Shown piece after piece: positions 37,342 through 47,544 of a DNA stretch of 64,000 nucleotides. Numbering within the stretch: position 1 is the stretch's first letter; the number at the start of each line of letters is the position of its first letter. The DNA is from Saturnia japonica (taxonomy: Eukaryota > Arthropoda > Insecta > Lepidoptera > Saturniidae). The translations under genes and the position numbers were made by a program. The notes beneath the pieces are model-generated. The model had not been told where the DNA came from, ran no database searches, and saw only the letters and a list, made by a program, of their open reading frames with translations. The DNA is taken from the NCBI GenBank assembly GCA_033032175.1, contig JAVKPJ010000073.1, positions 1 to 64,000 of the forward strand, given 5' to 3'.

Positions 37342-37704
37342 GACCTTCACCTCCTCCTCCAGTTCGCAGTGCGCCTGCCAGGACGATATGAAGACAACCA
37401 GTCCCGCCAGCCGCTCTCCGGAATTGGGCCCTTGGGACTCAACTTGAGCCCTCATCGGCCCCAACCCGGTACTGAGTGCGCTGCTCACACGCCACAACCA
37501 GGAGTGTTTATCGGCTCTCCAGCCTAGATCCGTAGTGTTCAGCGAGACAGGGTCACCTCGAGAAGGATGTGGCTCTTCACCACGCACTACGGTCTTGAGG
37601 TGGCAGGCTAAGGCTCTCTCCGAAAGGAAAAAGCTGTATTGCGCCTGTGGGCCCACCCCCTGCAGATCAGAGATACAAGTACCTCATCACGCCTGCGCGA
37701 CCCC

Positions 37705-37711
37705 AACCTAA

Positions 37712-37713
<2 letters not shown>
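37705..37713 (-). repeat. short TTAGG telomeric remnant
   Basis: AACCTAACC on + between E11 and E12. Confidence 0.85.
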
Positions 37714-37770
<57 letters not shown>

Positions 37771-38100
37771 GTGGAGAAACCCGTCATGGGTACACACACC
37801 GCCCGGGGGACGAGTGGTTATGTGAGACTCCTACTCACTAAAACTCCACGGTGTACCATCGCCGCCATAGTGGGGCGCGCGGGCACTGCGGTTGCAATCT
37901 GCCGCAACGCCCCGGCGGCCGGCCCCAGTCGGGCCCGGCGCTAAAGAGAGACAGTCTGGTACAACCCCAACTGTCTCCCAGACGGCTGAGCCAGTGCAAT
38001 GGGAAGACGGGCCCCCCGACCCGTCTCCCCTGGTCCAGCAAGGGCAGAGGAAAGGCGGTTTAAACACCCCCACCTACTGCCCATCGTCTACGCTCAACCC

Positions 38101-40149
38101 CTAAGGGGGTCTTGGCGCTGCAGGCGCTCTCCCCGTCTTTTGGACGGGTGGCCTACATTTCGCACCTCCCATGAAATGATTCGCTGCCTTCCGGCGTCGG
38201 CACACAGGGCACAGTGCAGCTTTGCAGCTGTGCACTCTTGCGCCTTGTGGCCAGGCTGTCCACAACGGAAGCAAAGGGCTCCCCTATCAACTGCCGAAGG
38301 GCATGTGGGCCGGTATGGCCCACGTCCAACACCTGAAACATCTCAAAGGCCCCCCTTGCAGGAGACGGACGCGTGCCATACTCCAGCCAACAAGGAGACG
38401 ACCTAACTGCACCAATGTCCTGGCAGCGGCGACTGGGAGTGACAAGTGAATTGCGCCATTGCCTCTCCCGTAGGGACGTATCTCACCAGCCCTAATAAGG
38501 GTTGGCTCGCAACCGCCTTTAGCCGCCGCTGCCGCTACGACTTCATGCGCCGAGACGGAGTCCTCCAATCCAATGATTCGGATGTCTGCTCTTTTAATGG
38601 GCCTCGCCACTGTGGCTACATCTGCCATAATCTCACTTAGCTTTAGGGCTAATTGATCCCCTGCTCTACTCCCCGGCACCCCGTATCTCAATAATACGGC
38701 TGCCCGAGGCAGTACACCGAATAGATATTTTATCGATCCCCAGGTCAGACAAAGGGAGACGGTCCCGTGCTCTAAGTAGAGCCTCACTATACGATAGCCC
38801 CTCCGCCACAGCCTCAGGCCGCAGTGCAAGGAGCACTGCAGCCGAGCGCGGTGCCGAAGGAAGCTTAGGCTTGGGCTTGGGCCCAGGCATTCCCTTATGA
38901 GTGGAAATCACCCCCGCAGTAGCCTTCAGATTCGATGAGGCCTTTTCCTTCTTTTTCCGTCGCTTGGTTACGGTCGTCCATCCCGATCCAGCTCCAGCCT
39001 GACCTTGGGCAGGAGCAGCAGGCACGGCCTCCTGTGGATGGACTGTCGTCGTCACATCAGGGATGGGCATCGAAGCCTTAGGCTTTGCAGCTTTGGACCT
39101 CGCGGCCTTTCGTCCTACAGGCTGAGATCCAGAAGGACCAGGAGCCAACCCTCTGTCCGCACCTAAGGGCGGGCGGACCACTTCGGAGGGTGGAAGACGA
39201 TCGTCCAGACGTGCGGATATCATCTCCCCTAACGACAGCCGGAGAGATCTCTCCATCCTGTCCATGTATCCATCCAGCACCTTGAGCAGTGTCTTTGGCA
39301 GGATATCTGTCACTCCGCTGGACAACTCCAGATCCACCTGCGGTGAAGCCTGAGGTAACACCTGTGGCATTGGTGACGGTGACGGAGGTGGGCACTCCGC
39401 CCGACCACGTGACGACGCAAGTTCCGCCCTCAGCTCCTCGACTTCACGATGCAGCCTCCCGTCTCACGGCGCAGGAGAAGATTCTCTGAAGTCACCGTGC
39501 GCGTTAGAGCGGTGGCCGTTACTTCTCGCAGCGTCCATGCTGCTTCTTTGAGCGATTTGATGTAGGTACCCTTGAGGTTGCCAGATCTTTTGGCAACCTC
39601 AAGGATCTCATCAACATTCTCCTTCGCAAGAGCCCTCAGACTATCAGGGTCGAGCAACTCTATTCCCTCGAGCACTCCTACATCGGCGCTTTCCGACGGC
39701 TCATCCTTGATTGGTGTGGCAATAGCACAGTCATGTGACCCATCGGCCTTTCCAGCTTTCGTTGCACGAGTCGACCCCTTGTCACGGGATCTCCCTCTCC
39801 CTGCTGTCGAGACTTTGGCAGGAGGGATCTCCACCACAGCTACCTCGTCTCCATGTTTAGCTAGCGAGCGCTTTCTACTGTCCAAGCTAGTCGTTGAGAT
39901 CGAACTCCCTACACTGGCCGTCCAATGTCGAACCGAGAATTTATCCAGCGACGGATTTCTCTCCACCGTAACGATAGGCAAATCAGTTTTCCGTTGTTCA
40001 TGTGCCAAAGTCGTGTTATTTTTAAAAGAACTACGCAGAATTCTGCCCCCCCCAGAGAACGAGGGGCTGCCCGAGCTGGGCTCGGGGAGGGATTCTCCAG
40101 CAGAGCTGGTACCCTCCTGGGGTAATAATTTTTTAGATCTTGCGTCCAT
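38101..40149 (-). pseudogene. ORF1 pseudogene (gag-like zinc-knuckle protein)
   Basis: Segments 39430-40149 (MDARSKKLLPQEGT start, module, SLDKFSVRHW), 38666-39370 and 38287-38829 together match E9 ORF1. Frame breaks occur near 39455 (GCCTCCCGTCTC, one C short), near 38665-38690 (several bases short) and in the zinc-knuckle region near 38300-38330. The pattern of homopolymer losses fits uncorrected long-read errors as well as decay. Confidence 0.85.
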
Positions 40150-40387
40150 TCTTAACTCCCGTGAACCGTCTAGTTCGCAGTACGCCTGCCGGGATCGGTA
40201 TAAAACAACCGATCCCGCCAGCCGCTGTCCGGAACTGGGCCCTTGGGGCTCAAACTAAGCCCTCATCGGCCCCAGCCCGGTACTGGGTGCGCCGCGCACA
40301 TGCCACACCCAGGAGCTTTTAATGGCCCTCCAGCCAATACCCCTCCACAGTCCCCTCTGATGAGCAGAGGGGTACCGGGAAGCGCGC

Positions 40388-40464
40388 GTCAGATATTAGC
40401 CGCCGACCAAACTGGTCGACGTTGCCCGGGGTGCACCACGAGGAGGTTTCTGACATCGCACCCC
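40388..40464 (-). ncRNA. candidate HDV-like ribozyme (E12 5' end)
   Basis: All pairings as in E2 (P2 GUCAGA/UCUGAC, GGCUAAUA). One additional GGGGU unit lies upstream of P1, so cleavage would leave a short leader behind. Confidence 0.72.
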
Positions 40465-40471
40465 ACCCCAA

Positions 40472-40537
<66 letters not shown>

Positions 40538-40865
40538 GTGGGGAAATCCTGCATGGATCCGCCTCCCGTGCCGGGCAGCTCGAGAGGGGTATGTCAGACT
40601 CTTACTGACTAAAACCCCACGGTGTTCTTCTCGCACCTATGTGGCCGGGGAGCAGGAACTGCTGTAGCAAAACTTCTACTCAACCCGGCAGGTGTCGTCA
40701 GCCCCTCATGAGGGGCCTCTTCTTGCGGTCTGAGGGGTCGGATAATTGGACACCCTCTGACGAACCGTCGAGGGGCGCATCGAACACTGATGCGCCTCAC
40801 CTCGGGCTTGTGCATTGACTGCAAGGGCGAAGGACGTGCCCGCGTCCAACGCCCGCAGGCCTTAT

Positions 40866-43800
40866 TTACGGCGGCTGTAGGTCATCCCTGACTCGTCGCC
40901 GCCGTACGGTTCGTCGACCGCGGGAGGGGAGCTGTGATGCCTGCTCCCTCTCCGCCACCTCCTTCGCGAGCATAACTTCCTCGCAATATGAGACGACGGA
41001 GTTCCACCCGTTCTCGCTCTCGGCCATGGACTTCACAACGGCCGAGAGCGAGAGATCGGAGCCAATCTCCGCGACGAGCTCGCGGCGTGGCGTTTCCCAG
41101 GCGGGACATTCTTCGAAAGTGTGCTGTGCGGTGTCCCTCGCACAGCCACAATGGTGGCACCCTGCTGTCGGTTCCCGGCCTATACGACACAGGTAACTCC
41201 CGAAACAGCCGTGTCCCGAGAGCACCTGTGTCAGCCGGAATGTCAGGGTGCCATGCCGCCTGGTTAGCCATTCGGCCAATACGGGCCGAACGGCTTCCAC
41301 TGTTGCCACTCCCCGAGCTCGGCGCTCAAGTCGTCGGCGCCACTCGTCCACCACTAGGACCTGGTGGAGCTGTGACCTCAGCGCCTCGATTTCCCGAGGC
41401 GCGAGTCGTAAACATTGCTCCAGCGCCTCCACGCGTCGAAGATACAGAGACGCGTGGGCTCTCGCCTCCAGGTCCCAGGGTGGGGATCCGGCTAATAGGG
41501 AGGCCGCCTCGAAAGAAATCGTGCGGTACCCTCGGACGGCTCTGATGGCCATCGCCCGCTGCGGTTTCCGCAATTGGGCGATATTTTTAGCCGTCAAGCT
41601 ATACGCCCACACGGGGGCCCCATACAGGGCTATGGACCGCACGATCCCTAAATACACAGCTTCCGGCAAGAGGAATTAGGTCCCCCAGGTTGGGTAGCAG
41701 ACGAGCTAATGCACCCGCTGCTCCCATGAGACGGGGGGCCAAGTGCCGGAAGTGCTCTTCGAAGGTCCATCGGCTGTCGAGGACGAGGCCGAGATACCTC
41801 ATTGTCGACTCGACACCGATGGACACGCCTCCCACGACTATTTGAGCTCCTTGAGGCGGCGCATTCCGAGGTCCATGGAAAAACAGGGCCTCGGATTTAC
41901 GGAGCGCCACCTCCAGCCCCAGACGCCGAATCCTACCGACGACTTGAGCGACGCCGGCCGTAGCCAGCATCGTCGCATTGCGGTGCGTCTTCCCCCGGGC
42001 TAACACTAGCGCGTGTCGTCAGCGTAACAGACAACGCTGACGCCTCGGAGGAGCGCACCGCGCAACACCCAGTCGTATCCGATGTTCCAGAGAAGGGGCC
42101 CTAACACTGACCCCGGGGAACACCGGATACGACATCTCGCCGACTCATCCCTCGCTGACCCGGGAAGGTCACGTACCTCTCACTGAGGTACGCCCCGACT
42201 ATGCGGCGGAGGTAGGACGGAACTCCATGAAACCGGAGTGCCTCTCTAATTGTAGCCCAGGGCAAGGTGTTAAAAGCGTTGGCGATGTCAAGAGACACCG
42301 CCAGAACCACCTCGCCCCGAGCAATTGCTTCCTCCGCCTGGATCTTCACACGCATTATGGCGTCAATCGTGGAGCGCCTCTGGCGGAAACCAAACTGGTT
42401 ATCCGCCATATCCGGCCCTATCGTTGTTAAGTGTCGGACGAGGCGGACTGCGATTATTCGCTCGCAGAGCTTCGCCACATCGTCCAACAACACTATGGGC
42501 CGGTATGCGGACGGAGAGTCCGCAGGGCGCCCCTCTTTCTTCAGCAGGACTAGTTTGCCGGTTTTCCATACACGCGGAAACCGGCCCTGTTGAAGACACG
42601 CTGTGAAGATCCCCAAAAGTCGGGGCTCGAGGGCCTCTAGAGCCAGGACCCATGCACGACCAGGTATGCCGTCCGGTCCTGGGGCGGTGTTTTTTGCTTG
42701 CATGCGTTTCACCGCCGCCCTCAGCTCTTCCCGGGTCACCTCGGGTGCATCGTCTTCGCCCTCCGCGTTGGGCATGGCTGCGAACGGAGCCATCGTGGGA
42801 GGTGTATGCTCTGCCCCCGAAGGAAACAGAGCGGCCACTACATCTTGGAGGAGCTCTGGCTGGAGACTCTTTGTTATCGGGGGAGCCCATTGGCGTAATT
42901 TGCCACGTACCATTCGGTACGGGCGCCCCCATGGATTCCGGTTGAGCGTCTCTAGCTGCTCCTCCTGGCCAGAGCTTTCGCCTGCTCAATGGCCTTTTTG
43001 AGCGCCAACTTGGCCGCTCTGTACCCTTCGTAGAGTTCTATCTCTCTGGGCGGACGCGTCCTGCGTGCGACCCCGCCTGCGCCGCTCTCTGGTGTACTGG
43101 CGCCGAACCGCCACACACGCGGCACGCAATTGCGCGATTTCGGCGGTCCACCAGTACACTTGACGCCTGGCGGGCATCGGCCCCTTTATTCGGGGCATCG
43201 CCGCGTCGCAGACACGCGTCATATCTGCGCGCAGTGACTCCGCCTCTTCGTTGACATCAGCAAGCCTGTCGGGCGGTTCACCGGAAACCCAGGCCTGCAT
43301 GACGGCAGCTTCCAGAAGTACCTCACGGTCTAGGCGCTTCAATGCCCAACGCGGACCGTCCTCTACGGAGGTCCTACGGCCGGTACATCCGAGGCCCGGG
43401 TGGAGATGTCGAACCGTATATATCGGTGGTCCGACAACGTCTCCACTCCCTCAAGGACTGTCCAGCCCCGAACTCGGCGTGCTAAAGCAGGGCTTGCAAA
43501 CGTAATATCCACTATAGAACCGCCCTGCTGTCGCACGCACGTGTTAACGGACCCCCGATTGAGGACAAGTAGGCCCATTAATATAGCCCACTCCTCCAGA
43601 GCCTCACCCCTAGCGTCCGTTGACGGGGAACCCCAAGCTGTTGATTTAGCGTTAAAGTCCCCGAGGACCAGGACGGGGTGAGGATGGATACGACCGACAA
43701 CGATTTGCATCTCCCCGAGGAATCCCTCAAAGTCAGCGAGACTTCTACTTGGGGGCATATACACCCCTACTACGACCATGTCACCGAGATGTGCTGCTAC

Positions 43801-44028
43801 GTACCCCCGACCCCTCGAGATGTTGGAGAAAGGCGGGGCACCAGCAGCGGCCTGGGACACTAAGGCCACCGAACCGTCCAAGTCACCCACCCAGTTATCT
43901 GCCGGTGAAACATAGTACGGCTCGGCCATCACGGCGATGTGGATCAACCACTGCGCCATGCTCTGGAACAAGAGGTCTTGAGCTCTGGCACAGTGGTTGA
44001 GATTACCTTGTAAGAAATTGAGTGCCAT
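40866..44028 (-). pseudogene. ORF2 pseudogene (endonuclease / reverse transcriptase)
   Basis: Segments 43363-44028 (endonuclease with QGNLN, AVMAEPY, GDFNAKS), 42986-43342, 42101-42913 (RT palm with LDIANAF), 41599-42006 and 40866-41669 (C-terminal CHHC motif). Breaks include one near 42010, within the YADD codons (GCGTGTCGTC where E11 has GTGTCATC), and one near 42110 in the GVPQGSVLG motif (CCCCGGGG for CCCCTGGGG). Start at 44028 chosen by the TAA-TA-ATG rule. Confidence 0.87.
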
Positions 44029-44030
44029 TA

Positions 44031-46747
44031 TTATTGATGACACTCCATTTCGCCTTCATGGGAAGTTGCCGGCGTCTCAGTGACAACCGATGACGTCGAG
44101 GGCTGGGCCGGGTTCTTACCCCTGCTCCTGCCCCTATTCTTCTTCGCCCCGTTTTTGGTTGAGGGCGCAGGCTTACCACAATCCCTGCTACCCACTCGAT
44201 GGGCAGCAGGACTGCCTGAAGCTGCGCAAACCGCACAGTGTGGCTCCGCACTGCACTCAACGGCTTTATGCCCCGGTTGACTGCACCGGAAGCATAGCTG
44301 ACTACAGTCAAACCTGGCAGGTGCATTTATTGCCCAGATGTCCGGCTTGTAAGCATCTAAAGCATTTTCGAGACCGAGGCTCCAAGAGCTTAATTTGTGC
44401 CGACACCCACCCAAATCAGAAGTCGTCGGCCGTCCGTGACTTTTTTCGCTGCCGCCACAGGACAAGAAACTACAGCCGTACAGAGCCCCCTTAGCCCTGG
44501 ACGTACTCCATTCGTTTTCACCTGCTCCCGGGACATCCGCCAGTCTCGGCCACAGCAGCGATAACTTCATCTGCTGTGACGGATTCGTCTAGGCCCGAGA
44601 TACGAATGTCTGCACACCTCATGGGCCTGGATATTTAATGCCCTCTGCTGGAAGCACCTCTTTAAATCTGGCTGCCAGGGCATCTGCTTTATCTCCACTG
44701 GCGGCACCAGGAATCTGGACAAGGTAACCACCGTTCGCTGCTCTCCTCCAACGGATCCCTTCAATACCCAGGTCAGCCAGCTTGACGTTGGTTTTTATTC
44801 CTTGGAGCACCTGCAAGTAGGAAAAACCCTTCTTCTCCGCCTCCGGCTGCAGAGTAACTGACACCGCAGTTGTTCTTGGTGCTCGGAGTTTACGGCCCTT
44901 CTCCTTCTTAGGAGTTGACTTCTTCGATTTAGCTGGCTTTTTAGGGCGACCGTTCTTACCAACTAGCACCCATTCCCCTTCTACGGGTTTAGGCACTACC
45001 GGCTTCTCCCTATTTGTGGAAGGAGCTAACGAAGCTGGAATTGCCGTAGCATTGTTAGCCTTCTCCTTGGTTCCTCTTTTTACGTTTTTGACGGCTGACA
45101 ACGGAGGAGTTGGAAGTTTAGAGGACCGTTCTTCAGGTACGAGTACTGCTTTTGCATTAGCATTCCTACGATCTGCGGCCAATGGAGGTCGCATCCGCTC
45201 CTCCGGCGGGAGCCTGTTCTCCATAGCCTCTAGCCGAGCGAACATTATGTTTTCCATTCGGAGCATCGCCTGCTCGAATCTTTCAGCAGAGACTACTTGA
45301 GGCGGCTCCATCTGAATCCTCGACTCGCGCGGCTGCGGCAGGGGAGGAAATTCCTCCCTCGCCGCCTTCTTGCGAGGTGGCACAATCTGCTGCCCGGGCA
45401 CCGTAATGGGCTGTGACGCCTGTGCTTGAGGGTGCAGCTGGCTTATTTGCACTCTCATATCAGCTAGCTCCTTTCGAAGCTCCGCCATCTCCGTCTGTTG
45501 ACGGAGTAAGTCCTCTTTTAGGCGGTCATTGTCCGCTTTTAAGCGAGCCGTTTCACTATTTGTGGTCCGGCATTGGAGCACTTCCAAGATCTCTTTTAAA
45601 GAGTCTGCAGCATGGTTTAAGGCTTTTTGGAAAGTCCCCTTCAGATTGCCGGATCTCTTGGCTACTTTTAGAACCACCTCTACGCTCTTTTTAGCCAATT
45701 CGTTCAGGTCAAGAGTAGCCTCCGGTTGATTTGTACCATGCGCCCTAGTGGCAACTCGGAGTTGCCTGGCTTCCTCATCCAGGTCTGCCACCCTCTTGCT
45801 CCGCACGGAGACGGAGCTCTTCCTGCTCAAGGCGGATTAATTCCTTTTGTGCCACATACTGACCCACATATTTACCTGTGGTCGGAGGGCGACCCCTGCC
45901 TTTCTTCGCGGGAGTTATACGAGCATCCTTCGTGATATTGTCCGGCTCAACGTCAGAACCCGCCTCTGGGGCAGAACCTTCATCCAAGTTTTTCCCCTTT
46001 CCGCTTACGGAAAAACTTACTTAAGCAAGGATACTCACTCCCCTCAATGGATTCAACGGTCTCAAAGGTGTCCGCACTGCAGTTACTACTGTCTGAGAGA
46101 CATTCAACAGACGCCATTCTTTCAAGAGCCGGCAGCCTTTCCAGTACAACAATTGGTGAAGCAACAGAAGTCCTTGAGCAAGCCAAAGTCGTCGGAGTAG
46201 TTTGAGTCTCGCAACAATTCGCCCCCCCCAGAAAACGCGGGGCAGCCCGGGCCAAGCCCGGAGAGGGATTCTCCAGCACGAGTAGTGCTGGTACCCTCCT
46301 GGGGTAGTTTACTATTTACTGTTGCACTGTCCATCATGTTTTCTTCATCGGATACCCATTTTCGCGCCAAAGTCATCGTGTTTAAATCCAACTCATGCAA
46401 AATTTTGCCCCCCCCAGAAAACGTGGGGCAGCCCGGGACAAGCCCGGGAGGGATTCTCCGGTTAAGGTACCCTCCTGGGGTAGTTCAAATTGTAATTTTG
46501 CACTATCCATGTTAAACGATCGATCAGTAGTCCATTTTCGTGCCATAGTCGTCGGTTTATCCATCAGTTCGACATCCAAATCGTTTCCATCAAGAGTCCT
46601 TGTACTCGCCAAAGTAGTCGTTGTGTGTAAATTTCGCAAAGCTTTGCCCCCCCCAGAAAACGTGGGGCAGCCCGAGACGTGCTCGGAGAGGGATTCTCCC
46701 GTTAGGGTACCCTCCTGGGGTAGTCGATTTTTCAACTTTGCGTCCAT
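44031..46747 (-). pseudogene. ORF1 pseudogene (gag-like) with triple module
   Basis: From MDAKLKNRLPQEGT at 46747 the frame passes the first module and a TTTLASTRT spacer, then a second MDSAKLQFELPQEGT module and a third MDSATVNSKLPQEGT module. Main gag part 44619-45830 has a coiled coil and conserved domain; the knuckle part is in 44031-44570 (CFRCSQPGHKAVEC, CAVC...H...C) with the first knuckle damaged. Four or more indels. Confidence 0.85.
46211..46723 (-). repeat. three tandem copies of the ORF1 structured module
   Basis: Copies at 46636-46723, 46396-46483 and 46211-46307, spaced about 160-240 nt. Each begins with an ATG-GAC-(TCC/GCA) start-like context and ends GGGGGG-GCAAA. Their arms differ (CCC/GGG, CCGG/..., CCAGCAC/GUGCUGG), yet each pairs within itself, so they are old duplications kept under constraint rather than a recent slip. 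Confidence 0.75.
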
Positions 46748-47120
46748 ACTTCCTTACTCCTCTTCCAGTTCGCAGTACGCCTGCCGGGCCGGTATGAAAA
46801 CCACCAGTCCCGCCAGCCGCTGTCCGGAAATGGGCCCTTGGGACTCAACTTGAGCCCTCATCGGCCCCAACCCGGTACTGAGTGCGCTGCTCACACGCCA
46901 CACCCAGGAGTATTTATCGGCTCTCCAGCCTAGATCCGTAGTGTTCAGCGTGACAGGGTCACCTCGAGTAGGATGTGGTTCTTCACCACGCACTACGGTC
47001 TGGAGGTGGCAGGCTAAGGCTCTCTCCGAAAGGAAAGAGCTGTATTGCGCCTGTGGGTCCACCCCCTGCAGATCAGAGATACAAGTACCTCATCACGCCT
47101 GCTCGACCCCACCCCACCCC

Positions 47121-47167
47121 AACCTAACCTAACCTAACCTAACCTAACCTAACCTAACCTAACCTAA

Positions 47168-47169
<2 letters not shown>
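47121..47169 (-). repeat. TTAGG telomeric repeat tract
   Basis: Nearly ten CCTAA units on + between E13 and E14, preceded at 47107-47120 by CCCCA units that belong to the E13 5' terminus. Confidence 0.97.
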
Positions 47170-47217
<48 letters not shown>

Positions 47218-47544
47218 CGTGGGGAAATCCTACATGGATCCGCCTCCCGAGCCGGGCAGCTCGAGAGGGGTATGTCAGACTCTTACTGACTAAAACCCCA
47301 CGGTGTTCTCCACACACCTATGTGGCCGGGGAGCAGGAAATGCTGAAGCAATAACTTCCACTCAACCCGGCAGGTGTCAGCCCCTCATGGGGGGCCTCTT
47401 CCTTCGGTCTGAGGGGTCGGATGATTGGACACCCTCTGACGAACCGTCGAGGGGCGCATCGAACACAGATGCGCCTCGCCTCGGGCCTGTACACTAACTG
47501 CAAGGGCGAAGGACGTGCCCGCGTCCAACGCCCGCAGGCCTTAT

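Larger units (their letters stand above)
31298..37704 (-). mobile_element. E11: two-ORF element with broken ORFs
   Basis: Poly(A) 31298-31334, 3' UTR 31335-31660, ORF2 31661-34840 and ORF1 34843-37341, both interrupted, 5' leader to 37704. Two structured modules (36994-37081 and 37225-37316). The part from about 33350 to 37700 recurs almost unchanged in E14 at +16,386. Confidence 0.9.
37714..40469 (-). mobile_element. E12: gag-only element with indels, close to E9
   Basis: Poly(A) 37714-37767, 3' UTR, broken ORF1 38101-40149, 5' leader with ribozyme. It follows E9 closely over most of its length but has many single-base losses in G and C runs, also in the normally invariant 3' UTR (for example GGGGGA for GGGGGGA near 37808). 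The 5' terminus has an extra GGGGT copy before the ribozyme. Confidence 0.88.
40474..47120 (-). mobile_element. E13: two-ORF element with three ORF1 modules
   Basis: Poly(A) 40474-40534, 3' UTR 40535-40865, ORF2 40866-44028, ORF1 44031-46747, 5' leader to 47120. Carries three tandem copies of the structured module, the most in the window. The 5' terminus has two extra GGGGT units. Both ORFs are broken. Confidence 0.9.
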
